Part shown: in pieces, positions 24,988-38,969 of the stretch | Position numbering within the stretch: position 1 is the stretch's first letter | How the letters are laid out: each line of letters begins with the position of its first letter | Notes under the pieces: generated by a model | What the model was told of the DNA's origin: nothing | The model's input: only the letters and a program-made list of their open reading frames with translations | The model's database searches: none | Made by a program: the position numbers and the translations under genes | From: Sympetrum striolatum | Lineage: Eukaryota > Arthropoda > Insecta > Odonata > Libellulidae | DNA: 64,000 bases | NCBI GenBank assembly: GCA_947579665.1 | Contig: OX388349.1 | Span: 41,673,854 to 41,737,853 of the forward strand | Direction: 5' to 3'

Positions 24988-25416
24988 ATGGCCAAAACGC
25001 GAGCTCAAGAAAAAAGTAACGAAAACGGAGTGGGAATTCACGGAAGAAACTTTTCTCTGTCAATGGACATGTGTAATGGGAATATCTCTGAATTGAATCG
25101 CGTTCCTCCTGACGCTTTCCCTTCAGTTCCACAGCATCGCAAGTGTTGCTCTGTATCTCTGTCAGTCACCCTGCCAAGAATTGTGAATGGGAGTCCACTG
25201 GAGAGCAGACCTTGTTTTAATCCTCGATGTTTATGCGTCACCATCGAATTGGACGAGACGGTCCCTAATTCGCCTCAGAATTCTTGGAGCTTTGACCTTT
25301 TCCGCAGCGAGACGGATGAGATGAGTTCAAAAATTGCTACGAGAAGAGAAGTTACTCTACACTGTTCAAGAGATCTCAGTAAAAGGAAGAAGCATTTTTT
25401 CGGAGTACTTATCTAG
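24988..25416 (+). other. Unrecognised 142-codon open frame in a GC-richer island (doubtful gene)
   Basis: An ATG-initiated frame of 142 codons begins MAKTRAQEKSNENG and includes a short cysteine-rich patch (RPCFNPRCLC). Opposite-strand frames are also open here. I recognise no family, signal peptide or splice signal, and an isolated exon of this length in AT-rich insect DNA can arise by chance. It is listed only because it is the longest plus-strand frame for several kilobases. Confidence 0.12.
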
Positions 25417-26397
25417 AATACCTATGTATTCTTATGTTGATAAAAGGGCTCTTATAGCAAACCTATCAGTTCCTTGTGCAGAAAGGTGTATCAGAATTTG
25501 TCCACAGTAGAATTAACCATCGTTAAACGAGCGATCTTGAGGAATGCAAGAACAATAATTTGTTAATTATATTGTGACTGCATGATGTCTATGACCTCTA
25601 TAATTCATCTATTAAAATCGGAAGAATGAACTATATCCATTTGGAAATTGTGAGCCTAATAATACTGTGAAATATTTGCCACTAATTTACATTTATAGAA
25701 AAATTGCCAAATCATTCTGTTCGTATAAAAATTTCAAACAGAAAAATAAAATTCCAATATGAAACACTTTTGGATTTTTCGCATCGTTACTGGAAGGATT
25801 ATACTGCTGATATTTTATTGGCAATGTGTAATTGACGTTACCCATCACATATTAAAGAGTAGATAATATAAACTTGAAACGAGGCAATTAATCAGCAAAT
25901 TACAATTTTCCAGTTTTTGCCGTTACATATTTTTAAATTCTTAATGCATATAACCATTCCTAAGCTTTCACATACTAAGGTTTAGGGGTATTTTGAGTAA
26001 GGATATAGTATGGATGGTAGATGTCTTCAAACCACATACTTAGAGCGATATATTGGCCAAAACTTCGCGGTGTATCATTAATGATATTCCATCCCACGGC
26101 AAGGAAGCTAATTAGAAAATATAGTAGACGAATCAGAAACGAAATTAATCGATCGGATCGATTACTCGGAAGAAAACAAAAAAGCGGTACAGGGAAGTAG
26201 TTTCCAGGAAAGATAGTTACTTTTGGCCGTTTTTCCAAGGGTAGTATTAGGGAAGTATTAGGGAAGCTAATAGCTCTCCAGGTTAGATAGTTATTTCGAT
26301 GTTTTACGTCCACTGCTACGCACCACTGGCGGATTGCAGGGTTTAAATGTAAATGTAAATCGATGAATTTCTTCGATTTATGACATATTTAATGGGT

Positions 26398-26745
26398 TAT
26401 GCCATTCATACAGTAATTATTTTGTAAACCAAAAATTCCTTGGAGAAAACTGTCATTATCGGCAGGCAGGATAGGAAAAAATGTCTATACAATTTGCAAA
26501 TTATATTTCCTCTAAAGTTTCATAAACACTATTAAAGCTTAAAACCGATATGATCAATAATTAAAATTTTCTTCAATGTAGGCTTATGACTTTCATGCAG
26601 TAATAATTGCAAAAAACATAAATTCCTCGGAGAAAAACTGGTATTACCTGCACGCAGCATAATAAAAGATTACAATACAATTTGCAAATTTATATTGCTT
26701 CGCAATTTCATTGCCATTGACTAAAGACCGATATGTGCTCGGGTT
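26398..26745. repeat. Diverged tandem duplication, period about 190 bp
   Basis: Two units, about 26398-26580 and 26584-26745, share CAGTAAT, AATTCCT(T/C)GGAGAAAA, CATTAT/GGTATTA, ACAATTTGCAAAT and ACCGATATG in the same order. Just upstream, near 26342, AAATGTAAATGTAAAT looks like a short-unit tail of a SINE or LINE. Confidence 0.65.
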
Positions 26746-26759
26746 GTCGATAATCTTTC

Positions 26760-29700
26760 CCAAGCACTTGCAGAAATACCGTTGACGCACCGGCCGTTTG
26801 ATGGCCAGAGGCATCGACCTCCTACAACAAGAGATACAGGGAAGGGCGGCGGCTTTCAAGAGAGATCTCATTTGATGGGAAGGGGTGCCGGACCACGTGG
26901 CATGGAGCACTCGGTCGCGTGGCTTCGGGTCCAGCCACCCTCCCCTTCATCCCACTACCCTCATTCTCTCCCCACCCCGCTATCCGTAACACTATGCATT
27001 CATATGCGCATCTACTTCTCCAATTTAAGACGATGTTCACCAAGTAACTGATTCTGTCTTTTTCCACCTTGAGCTAGATTTCGACGAAAGGAGGCAAGGT
27101 TATAACAATTGCTATGAAATAGGGTAAGATATCGCATTTGCAAGGTGCTTTCGCAGCTCAACGTGATTTCGGTATCTCGAAATGAGGCGCATTGTTTATC
27201 CTCGGAACATTGTTCCAAGAACGCTTTATGCCTCGCGCGTGCTGGGAAATATCCAATTTCATAGAGAATATGGGAGGAAATATTCACCCGTCCGATTCCT
27301 CCTCTATTTTTTTTCATACTCTATAGTACGATGAGTCTGAAATGGAATTTTTGAAATCTTCTGGGAAATAAACTCTGATTTGATAATTTAATGACTTTTG
27401 ATATAATTTACGATGAAAATGGTAGAAAGATGAATTTCTTCAACTATATAGTAATTCCTATTCCTTATGGTCAATCGTATTGAAGGCAAGCTTTGGGGTT
27501 TAAACCCCAACTATCCGCTACTACCCCTTAGGGAGGCATCGCCTTTGAAAAGTACTTTGGGTATCATAAATGTGTGGCATTCCTTTCCTGCTTTCTCCAA
27601 CTACCAGGAAGTAAGAGGAGGAACACCGATAAAGACGGCTTTTGTGGATTTTAAACCTCTAAATAAATGAATTGTCCGCTTCTAGCTCAACTAAATCAAC
27701 GCTTGAGCAAGCCTAGATCATAGAACTAGCATAAATCAAGTGTAGTGTAGGCATACTCGATGAGTTGGAAGTTCATTTTTCACCTATGATCAAAGAGACA
27801 AACTCATATTTGCCAATATTTTTTTAACAAATGGTGAAATGATCGATGTAAAAATTTAAACGTTTCCTACAATGAAAAATCATGATAAATAATTGCCATA
27901 AGTGACTTTTTCATACGATATATACTTACATATTTTTAGTTCTGTAATTCTTTGGTAAATTTAATACAAAGAAGCTAGTATAAGTTAACACAAATCGCTT
28001 AGGTATTCAATCATTTCTTTCAACATTTACTTAGGCTGCTGAAGTTAAAATCTATTATTTCTGCAAAAAAATGTGTATAAGATACACATATATTTGATCT
28101 TATACATATTAAAAAAAATGTAACCGAACAATTTACAAGTTAATACGGAAATTAGGGTATAACAATCATTATTTATTTTATCTAACATGATTAAAGACAT
28201 ATTTTTTTATAAAATTATGTACTTAAAGTTGCACAATGAAGTGCGCCTCTAATTCTCATTTCAAATTTAATCATTTCAGGTGAAACCTTTAATTTTGTAT
28301 TTAAAATCTATAAAACGTTTCTCTGCATAATAAAAGGGTTATAAGATATCAAAACATGATACTTCATTGCAAAATATCTGTTCATAAAATTTTGTAGCTC
28401 TATTTCCGCCTAGCTGATGACATTTTTAGGATGTATATCCCATTCGCTGCACTTTATGAATATAAACTGAAGCAATTTATTCTAATTTTTCCTTCGGTAC
28501 AAATGGGAAGTGACCTCAAACAGCCCTAACGTTGAAGTATATGCGCTCCAGCTATCTCAGAATATTACCGTTGCTGAGTAATCATGCTCTTTGGTGCACT
28601 ATTTTGGCAGAGTCTCAAGAATGCAGTATTTTCCGTTTTTCTTGTCACAGAAGCGCGGGGTAAACACGGGTACTCTAGACCTCGAACGTATTTTCCATCA
28701 AAAATTCTGTTAACCTATATTTTGAGCCCCATATCTTATATTAGTTGCAGTTCGTTCCACATTTCGATGAGAGAACCACCGCAAGTTTGTTCTCTTTCAT
28801 TCAGCAATAGTCAAAGTCATCCAGAAGTAGCAAATATGGCAACGTCGAAAGAAGGGAGAGATGCAAAAATCGCAAACAGAATATATAACCGATGGTTGAA
28901 GTTGTGACACTCCATAACAAGCATGAGAGATAATACTACATATAATTAGTAGTGTTTCGCTGACTTCATTACGAATGCGACTAGTTTGGACTTACTCGAC
29001 CCGATGATGGATCCGTAAGTAGAAACTATTCGCAATAGTAATGAAATCGCTGAAACTCTACTAGGTAATTTTATTTCTCATCCTTAACAGGATATAGATT
29101 ACGGTGATTTGGAAATAATTCTAAGAAAATATTTAGATTAATTACTTTGGGTTGCACCTTTCCATAACCTGAACCAAGTAAGTCAGAGCATAATAGTTTA
29201 TATAAATATTTCGTTGATGAAATGTCACTATTTTAGACTATTCTGTGATTTGAAGAGTACGAGAAACTTAAAGTACCCAAGGGGGAAAAACTTGGGAAAG
29301 TAGATACCATAGCTTATCAATAATTGCCTGGCAGTGAACATAACATTTAGCTATAAAAAACAAATATTTAAACTTCCAAAGAATAAGATGGTATGAATTA
29401 GAGAGACATGCGTATAGATACTTAAGAGAGAGTGAAAATTTTCACTTAAGTTCATAGGTCCAATTAACATTAGAACCATGGAATATTTTTGTCTTATTTG
29501 AAATTATAAAGTTTTCTCTTTCGTTTAATTATTTTGATATGTTATCGGAACTTTGTAACTCTCATTTTGAACCGAGTTGTTTATTCTAGAAAATAATAGT
29601 GGCATTCATGTACATATTTGTTAAATAAACATTAAAAAAGCCTAAAACCGTGGATGGGACATTTCTATCCCAAATAGGATCATGGTACGTTTTTCGTTAG

Positions 29701-29820
29701 AGACCACTAAATCACGCCGTTGCTGTTGATAAATCATTTAGATTGTGGGATAGATTATATCTTTACTTCTTACCTTAGCCTGTATTGGTGAGTAATATAA
29801 CTGAATACGTTTCACATCCA
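26760..29820. other. Gene-free stretch with GC-richer islands
   Basis: GC-richer patches at about 26760-27320 and 28500-28900 carry short frames on both strands (up to 107 aa) with no domain. The remainder is AT-rich and featureless to me. Confidence 0.5.
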
Positions 29821-30690
29821 CGATACCATAATTCTGTTTATACCGGCTACTTACGTCGCATGAATTCACACTCCATTACGGAATCTTAATCTCCGGCCCC
29901 GGCAAGTTGCGCCACCTAGTTTGGAAAACCGCTATCCCTTCGTCCACTTTTCGAGGCGATGAAAATATCGCCCGCTCGATTGCAAAACTCATATTTCTTC
30001 CCCGAGCGTCCATCCCCCTAACGACAGTTTGAACGGTGGTCCGGAACGAGTCCTTTTTCTTTAATTGTGGCTCGGAGAAAGACTCCCGCGCGAGCATCTT
30101 TGTCCGCGCCTCTGAGCATCCCTCGCTCGTTGTCGGAGGAGATAAGGTGCGAAAAAAATAACAATCCATGCGCCTTTTATAATCCCAGCCGTGGCTGCTT
30201 CCTCGCCGAGTCGCCAACCATCTATTCAAGAGGAGAGAATCTTTTTCACAGCCTCTCTTTTCCCCAGCCACTCCTGGTCTCACCTCACTTATACCTTATC
30301 TCATCTGAGACCGGCTAACTTCTCTCCTCTTTACTGCGGGCAATCTTTTCCTCCCTTGAAAGGGAGGTGCGGAGACGGTTTTTTTCGTTTTTTGCCGTCT
30401 TACATCTCCCGCAAGCTTTTCGAATACGCTCGATTCCCTTCCTCGGGACCCGTTGTTTAAAAAGGTGCCGAAATGGTTTTTTGTGTCGGCCTGTGTGCTC
30501 TCGGAGATTTGTGCTAATATGATGCGCATCGCGATTGTCAATTTTTCTTTCGCGAACGTCTTCATCTGAGAATGTAACTCGAAACACGGTTTTTGTGTTT
30601 TGCAATGGATGTATTCACCGTTCAGCCAATTTTCACCCAGTGGCGGTATTGCCTTTCTTGGGTGGAAAAAATAAATTTTTGCATCCAACG
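29821..30690. other. GC-richer, CpG-containing island without a recognisable gene
   Basis: Frames are open on both strands and in several registers (135, 130, 96 aa minus; 89, 83 aa plus), which points to low stop-codon density, not coding. It contains a perfect CCTCCCTT/AAGGGAGG hairpin near 30350. It could be a regulatory or conserved non-coding island, but sequence alone does not show that. Confidence 0.4.
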
Positions 30691-32589
30691 TTATTATGAA
30701 TATACTAACATTCTCTCGTAAAAAATGTCAGAACTAAATTTAACTTTATTAAAAAATTCTTAGTTATTATTGCATGTATTTGATATTTCGGGAAGGTGAA
30801 AAATAAAGACGCTCCCTCCCAGTTTTAAGCAACAATTATTATGCAGGCAGAGTCTATAAATATATATGGTTGGCCTAATACATATCTTGATAAACTTTTA
30901 TCTACCCGAGTGCAATGCATAAAATTATTTGGACTCGCCAAAGAAACTTCTTTGTGCTGGTACGGGGCTCATTTTTAATAAAAAAATCTAGTCTTTTTTC
31001 TACCCTGATTAATAACTTGATGTTTGAAATTAGTGTTACTGAAACTTTCTGAAAGACACTGTTCTGGAATTGTATCACCCGGAATATGCACTTTAGGTTA
31101 CGTAAAATTTTGGATGTCACTGTAATCATTGTAACGATATAGCATAGTCGAGTTAAGACTAAAATAAGACCAACAATGTCAATATTGACCAATCAAAATA
31201 GTTTATTATGAAACTAATCTCCCATTTTATAAAATTGTTACTACTCAAGTGAAAAGAAAAAAAATATCTCGACTCATAGAATTCGTTCGAAATAAATAAT
31301 TTAGAATCAGTTTGTTAAGAAGCACTGTTAAATGTTGAGTTATATAACATTCTAAGGCTTACATTATTCACGAATTCTTTAGGAGCGTAGTCCATTCTAA
31401 TGATAAAGCGGTGGTGCACTAAATCGTCTGATATTTTAAAGAGCCGCATATCACCTACTATGCCTCCCAAAAAGATATTTTTTCTCAATTTTATCTTTAT
31501 CCTATGCCTACGATATACTCACATTCATCAAATTGCTATCATTGAGGCCACAAAGTAACTCTACGACGGTCACCGATTTATTACGATAACTCCCAGTATA
31601 ACATTCTTCTTACGCTGGAACTTCTCCAATTCAATAGCAAAATGCTCATATGTAAGACCTCATATACTACACAGTTTTCACATACGGGAAACCTTTCTCT
31701 TCAATTTTCACGAATCCTTGCACATATCGCAATCTTCGGAGATTTATTCTGGGAATGGTTTCCATGCGATAAGCATCGTCTGACATACAAGCGATTGATT
31801 TCCTCTTGCTCGGAGCACCAATCCACTTGAGAGATACATGACCATCTTATGTTGTACTACTCCGCTGAAATTACGGATTGAAATCCAGCTGGAGGTCGGG
31901 CATTTCCCACCGAATGTTCCTCTCAGATTGAAATAACTTCCTACTACTTTCGTCCATAGCCGTACTTGCTTCGGCAATCATTTTTGGATTTCCTCGGATG
32001 GGAGTTACCGAGAGACCGCCGGGGGCCGTAAATGTCTCGGGAATATTATTTTATACGCTACCAAACGTATTATGGACGTCTTACTCTTCGTGCGACTGGC
32101 TCACCGTTAAGTCGGAAAGTGATATTTACTTCCGAACATTTTTCTTCGGTAATTGGCGATGCTCTTCTCGTGAGCTCACTTTTTTGTTTTATTGGCTTCC
32201 CGATAGAGTTTTGCTCCTTTATCAGAAGCTATTTTTTACGCGCTGCGTGAAAGCGTAATTGCGCTGATTTCATTGAGTTGTTCGGAAGAGTGGAACTTGG
32301 ATGTTGGAGTGCTGTAAATTAGACTGTCTACAAGCTGCATGTTTCAGATAATTCTACAAATAGTATATTTTTGAAAATTCATTCCGGGCAAAGTCTAAAG
32401 ATCTCAGAAATATAAGGAATGTATAAAACCAGAAATATAAAACCAGGGATTGGTAAAATTGAATCTCGAAGATCAAAATATTATTTAAAACTATTTTTCC
32501 GTTATATAAAATGCAGACAGCATTGACTCCAAGTATTTATTACAATTTTTTAGGAATAATGGGGAAAATAATTACTATGAAATTCCAAA
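30691..32589. other. Gene-free stretch
   Basis: AT-rich DNA with a GC-richer patch at about 31540-32300 in which 77-86 codon frames overlap in several registers on both strands. No gene is supportable. Confidence 0.45.
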
Positions 32590-32700
32590 AAAATTTGTTT
32601 TATGCGACCGGTTTCAACTAATCATGGTTATCGTTTCTGTTTCGGTTGTGGCCTGATGATAACAATAACCATTTGAAACTGGTCGCATTAAGCAAAATTT
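32590..32700. mobile_element. Palindromic MITE-like element containing structured module copy 3
   Basis: The outer arms are long inverted repeats: GCGACCGGTTTCAA at 32604-32617 against TTGAAACTGGTCGC at 32673-32686, extended outward by AAATTT(T)G...TTTA/TTAA and inward by ATGGTTAT/ATAACCAT. The middle holds CTGATGA (32653-32659) followed 15 bases later by GAAAC and GGTCGC, the layout of the other 3' modules, though the internal stem is poor here. No target duplication is obvious. Confidence 0.65.
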
Positions 32701-35600
32701 CATCTTAGTTACTTCCACCATTATTTCCATTATGGAGTTTTACCAGTGATGGCTACTTCAATCGATTATTTTATTCCCACTAGTTTCATAAATAAGTTTA
32801 TATATCGAAGTTCTACTCACTGATAATGATGTACTGTGTAAATCTTAGCATATTCATAACTGAAATATTGAACGATGGCTTCCATAAAAATAATTTTAGT
32901 TTGGTCACCAAAGATGTATCGATAAAATTGACGCTTTCAGAGCTAAATGCAAAACAGAGACATGTTGGCGAATTTAGAGAATTGTATTTTCAAGGGAGTA
33001 CAGACTAGTTTTGGCTCAAAATAAATTCAAATAAAGTCCTTAGAATGTGTGAATAGAAACTGTTCCAGAGAGTAAGAACTGTTTTTATTATTATTACCAT
33101 AACCATATATAGCTGAAATTGTGCATTAATTTTAAATATGATATAAATGTAATTTTAACCTTAAAATTATAATATAATGTAATGTCTTAATTACGCTTCC
33201 ACCATTTATACCTATGTCTAACTACGACGAAAATTCTAATAATAATAAAAAGGGAAGAGTTAAGGATAACAATTAATAATATTATATCGATTTTGCGGAA
33301 ATAACTTTGCTATTTATGCTACTATCTTCTGAGAAGTTGCTCAGCTAATGCTCCATGGCCTTCATTGTTAACTTCTATATTAGTTCCTCAGTGGCTCTTA
33401 GCTGTAAGACTCTATCACAAAATGCCCTTTGAATCGCTTCCACGAGTGTTTTCATATTTTTCAGATTAGTTTCGTCTTTTCAATTATTGGAAGCCCTCAA
33501 AATGAGGGACATGGAGAAAAGTCCGTGAAAGTATAGTATAAATCAAATACAGCTACACGTGTCTCTCTCACGTATACTAAGGTCAATCCCTCCTTTTTTC
33601 TCAATTGAAGCCCCATCACAGAGAGGAAAAAAAGAGAATATCCAGGTGAGCTCATCGTAGTTGATGGAAGGAGGGTTATAGATAATCGAACCCCATTTTG
33701 ATACGAGAGTATGAGAGGAGATTAATCTCAGCTTACAATAAAATCTTAAGGCGTACTAAAAGTAAAATTTATACTTAGCTCCCTGAAAAGTGTGAAGCTC
33801 TTATGACTTTTCCCGAGCATTTTATTCAATTACATCTTGGCCCTGCATGAGCTACAGTACCATTTATTTATTTACATATCATTTATTTCCAGTTCCCATT
33901 CAAGAAATGGTAGCTCCTGATATTAATTATAGGATTATAGGTCTAACTATCCTATATATAAAAAATCATTAGTCAATATTTGGGAAAATAGTTTTAAATG
34001 AAAAATTTTACAAAATTTAATTCCTTTGCGGTTTTGTGTTAGAGTAACATCATTAATAATTGATGTAGAAATAAAATAAAACTGAGGGAAGTAACCAAAC
34101 ACCATCGAAAGCGATTCAATTTCTGTTTAATTATTTGTATAGAAAGTTGAAAAAAAATAATCTCAAGTAATATTTCGTTTTAAATATTTTGGGATCAAAA
34201 ATGATCTTTTGAAAACTTGATTGTTTCATAGATTATCATCATACCCTTTTGTGTTAAAAATACAACTGTTACACATCGAAATTGATTTAAGGACGAGATA
34301 GGAAATATTGGAATTCTATTAAACACACGAGTCTTTTTCCCTCTCAGTGAGCCCACTTGCCCTAAAATTAACTTCGTAATGCTTTTTCCTTTACTAACAC
34401 CATTCTTGAATCCCTCCAATCTGAAGCCGAGAACTGGACAAAGACATCCTGTTATTTTCCTCACGAAATCTCTCCGTCTGCCCTCTTTAAGAATTGACCT
34501 TGGGTACATTAGCTCGCGAAATAATTCAAATTCTCGTCAATTAGGTTACACTTTGTTTACACATGCGCGCCTAAACCATTACTTTGATCCCCTACGTGTT
34601 CGGAAACACCTGCCATCATCCGGCAGTGTTCCACAGAGACGAACTGGTTATGAAAATTACAGGGAAAGATTTCTGCTCGTTCCGATTCGGGGGTCGGCGA
34701 GGAATTCTTCGGAAAACTCTTGTTATTCTCCGCTATCATCACTGTCTGCGTCTCCTAACAAAAAACCCTTCGAAGACGGTCGCATTTTCTTCCGCTCTGT
34801 CAACGGAGGACAGGAAATGTCGCTCATGTGTTTATTTTCCGAATCATCAGTGCCACGCCTGATTCCCTCGTCGTCTATTTCCAATCTCCTCTCATCATTT
34901 GACCGATTTCTCGCCTTTAATTCGGCGAAGGACAGAATCTCCAATGCTCTGACACTTTAGATAAATTTCGCTCTGGCTTAATGCTGTGAGGATATTCAAT
35001 GTTGAGAGATATTAATTAGTCTGAAGACTTGTATGTTGAATATTCAGTTCGATGTCTGTAGATCCTCACCTCCTTCATTATCAACTACCAATGTAACGGG
35101 CGGAAATTTGGTCTCCTCAGCTAAGCGGGTAATGAGTTTCCGTTGCTCTTATTCTCTTAATTTTAGTATATTGAGCAAATAAAGAACACTTTATTATTAA
35201 TAAATAAGAAGTTACCTACGTAAATGCTATTTTCAATAATATTTATGTCTCAGTATTTTTTGTTTCATCACAGCTATGAACAAGGCTGAAACTAGAGTAA
35301 GAGAAAATGAAAGATTTTTCCTCCATCTTGTACCAAGGAAAATATTCCGTTCACCAAGTCATGTTAGAAAGTGTAGTTCAAGTCATTATTGCGGGAATAA
35401 TTAGAAGCTCTTAACAAGGAGTAAAGCAAATGTTTATTTCTCTTATTTTCAGCCTCTACAATGTATTTTCCGTTTATCGGCAATCGGAAATAATCTTTTG
35501 GATACCCGCTGAGTGGTTTGATAGAATGCTATTCTTTTCACTTATGTTATAGTTATATTTACAGTTATAGTTTTACACTTGAAACCATGATGAGACACAT
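32701..35600. other. Gene-free stretch with one GC-richer island
   Basis: AT-rich apart from about 34320-34960. There a 193-codon plus-strand frame (34379-34960) is accompanied by open frames in other registers on both strands. It is serine- and arginine-rich and matches no family I know, so I do not call it a gene. Confidence 0.4.
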
Positions 35601-35609
35601 CTTTAACTC

Positions 35610-35705
35610 GGCTCCACGAAAACTGACTGCATGACAACTGACCGGGTAACAACTAAGCGCTACGATAACTGATCACTGAGACAACTGAGCGCTCTCGCGT
35701 CTCGT
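35610..35705 (+). repeat. Degenerate minisatellite built on ACAACTGA
   Basis: Five spaced variants, AAAACTGAC, ACAACTGAC, ACAACTAAG, ATAACTGAT and ACAACTGAG, recur about every 14-19 bases, each preceded by an ACGA/ATGA/GAG-like lead. The layout resembles the TTCGG array at 56785. Origin unknown. Confidence 0.6.
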
Positions 35706-38586
35706 TTTGAGGAAGCAATAATTGAAGGACAGCATACAAAATAATATGAAAAGTAGAAATTTGGTGGGAGCAATAGAGCGGTAGTCATTTTACCGAATAC
35801 TGATTAAACTAGATAAGACACTTAAATGAAATGTTTTTACTACTTATTCTTATAGATAACAACTCAGTATAGTTGTATAGTTGTATGTCTACGCTTAGAT
35901 TCAGGTCAATTCTCGCCAAATGTAAATAGATATATATCATTATTCAAAAACTATTCGATGAAATTCAATAAATAATATCCATTTTTCATTTTTGGATCTC
36001 ATTTAATAAACGATGATTGATCTTCTTTGCCTGGGGGAAATTTCTTTGAGGAAATATATCATCAATTTCAATTATGATGGAATAATGAAATAGGAAAAAA
36101 TGGCACGTGCCAGAAAATTTCGTTGTATCCAAAAGTAGGTCAAATATTATATCCTCCATAAATAAATTTTCCTATCTCGTACACAAAATTGAATGTAGTC
36201 TTAATGCAAAAAAGAAGTTTATGGGTTGTTATATAGGCCTAGAAATAGAGAACTGAAAGTTGTAATGCTGATCATTTTTTGGTAGCAATAAATTCCATCA
36301 ACCATTCAGAGTATAGTTCCATATGGAATCGATGGAAAATCAAAAAACCTTTACTTACTGAGAATCATTCTCTCTTACCCAACCCACACCGATCCAAACT
36401 AACTAAAAGGTCTATAAGGTCTTTATAAAGGCTAGATCCAGATTGAAAAGTCTCTTTTTCCATCTAACCTTTCGTCAATGATATTATAAATATAAAAAGT
36501 TTTGTGTAGATAATTATAAATAGAGAGGAAAACTTTAGAAGGAGCGTATGTAAAAATCCTAAGGTTATTACTTAGGAAAAAAATATCCACAGCAGGAAAA
36601 CACCCGCAAAGATTAAACTCTTCCGTATTGAAACAAATATAACATTAAGCGTTTCACAAGGAATTCATTTTCTTCTACACTGCGTACCAATTTTTTCTAG
36701 GTAAAGTAGCAGCTGTAGATTAAAGTTGAAAACTTAAAATGCAAGCTATGAATAGTAATTTTATTCGTCTCACCGTCAGCATTTAAATGCCACCTGGCTA
36801 TTTTCGCAGCACTTGGAAAAATATAAAAGATTTGAATCACTCACAAGCCTACAATACTAACTTAAAAAACTGGAACGTGGCGACGAATGTCAATTCTGAT
36901 GTCGAGATTATTGTATTCCTCGCTGTATTCAGTGGAATACGAGTGTAAATAGGTCAGTAGGGAAGCGACACTGACGGACGGATGAAAGTTCATCGCTGAA
37001 TTTAGACGCGGATCAATTTTACGAATGCTCACATGTTTATTAAAAACATACCAGTCATTCATATTTTCTTATTCACAAATTTTCAAAGGGGCAGAATATT
37101 GTGTTATGGCATATTAAAGTTACTTTGAATGTAGAGAGCTTTATTGTCATTTAGAGACTTATCATTCTAAAGGTGATTTTAGGCGTTGGAAAAAAATCCT
37201 CGTTAGAAATTAATGTTATTCTTCTCATGGAAAATACATGCTGTTTTATCTAGCAATGGGTGTAAATTTTGGAGGAATTAAGGAAATAATAATATTTTTA
37301 TTTACACCAACAGAAGAATATATAGTTGCTTTTGATATATTAACAAATGATGGATATCCTTATATAATTTCTTCCTTGGAAATATTTGGTTTTCACATAG
37401 GAAATACAGGATTTTTTAACTGATAATACATTTATGTACATTTGGAAGGATCTAAGGAAATCTCCTTGCATAAGTTGCAAGTTGAATACTCTGAGAAGGT
37501 ATTTTATTCCAAAGAAACGTTACTCAAGGAATGGTGCAAAATTGGAGTTGTAAAAAGTACGAAGTAAAATTCGGCAGAAGTTAAATAAATCCTTGACTTT
37601 TGTCATAACAGATGTGACACTTTACTGCCGTATCTCTTCTGCCGATAATTTTTACAGCTCCTAACCTTATGTTATTTGTCTAGGAGACGTTGGGAAGAAA
37701 GTGCTACGACGACTTTTATAGGAATGACTGATGAAAACTCTTAAACTAATTTGATGCTTGCGAGTGCACCAAGAGATTTTTTTGGCACATGACATCTTTG
37801 AAACCAAATTTACTTAGACTAATTTAGTTTCAAAAAGTAGCAGAATTTTGGGTTTATGACTAGGTCGTATATCAAAAGTTTTGTTATGTAGTACAGTGTC
37901 ATCGTCGTGAGTAGCAGTGTATTTGACGCGTTATATAAAGAAGGACAGTTATGAGTACAAAGGTAAAATGCTGATCATCCGCAGAATAATTCCAAATGTT
38001 TAATAACTCTCTAGGAGTTTTTTTGTAAACATGGACCTATATAAATATGAACTCAGATGATTAAAAAATTTTTTAAATGTATTATTCCTTTTTATTTTAG
38101 ATATTTTTCCTTTTAGGAATTATTTGACTGAAAAGTATTAACTGGACTGTTTCGAAAAATTGAGATGATAAAAAACGAATTTTTCCCTTTCGGAATAAAT
38201 GGCTGAAAAGAATTCATCAAATGATGATTCGATTTAAAAATTCAGATATCCGACCGAGGATCATCATCAAAAAATCATGATCATCCAATACTATGAGGAA
38301 AATCATTCAATTTGGCGATAAATATTTGATAGAATAAATTGAATACATGGTTATTTAAGGCATAGGTGTATTCTATTGCCAGCTGCGCTTAATTCGCTTT
38401 CTTTGAGGCAGACCATCTGGTGCTCCTAACTTTATCGAATAATTAAACATTCAGAAAACCGTTTCATTGTTGAAATAATACTTAAAAAATAATTAAATGA
38501 ATAATATAGACTGACTAGAGTAATTGAGATCATTCAGTAGTGTCTGTGGAAAATTTATTTAATTATACAATATAATTTGATAAAAC
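35706..38586. other. Gene-free AT-rich stretch
   Basis: Short frames only (up to 66 aa). No repeat or RNA-like element is supportable. Confidence 0.5.
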
Positions 38587-38766
38587 ACAGGTGTACCCTG
38601 ACAGTAACAGTATCTACACTGCATTACCTCCAATTAGCAGGGGTAGAAGCAATAGATGTCCTGCAAGACAGCCTCTAATCAGGAGACCCTAATTAGTAGA
38701 GAATAGCATTAGCATAATTAGGATAATACGAGAATCATTGCCTACATTGGTATCAGGGTACGCTGT
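38587..38766. mobile_element. Small inverted-repeat element (possible 180-bp MITE)
   Basis: The left end ACAGGTGTACCCTGACA and the inverted right end ACAGCGTACCCTGATA match at most positions. The interior is about 145 bp of non-coding sequence. No clear target duplication, so the superfamily is undetermined. Confidence 0.5.
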
Positions 38767-38969
38767 AGTGATGATACGGCATTATGATTAGGTAAAGGAA
38801 TTGAGTAAATCGTTAATCATTATTTTTTCTCACAATTTATATATGCATTCTAAATTTATATTTATATTTTTATCACTTTTTATTTATGAATGCTTATATT
38901 GTTATAAGCTGGATATTTATTTGTACTGACGCATAGGAAAATTTCTATTTTTTATAAATTTTTATATAT

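Noticed and set aside
34379..34960. 193-codon plus-strand open frame
   Set aside because: Several other registers on both strands are open over the same bases; serine/arginine-rich with no family resemblance.
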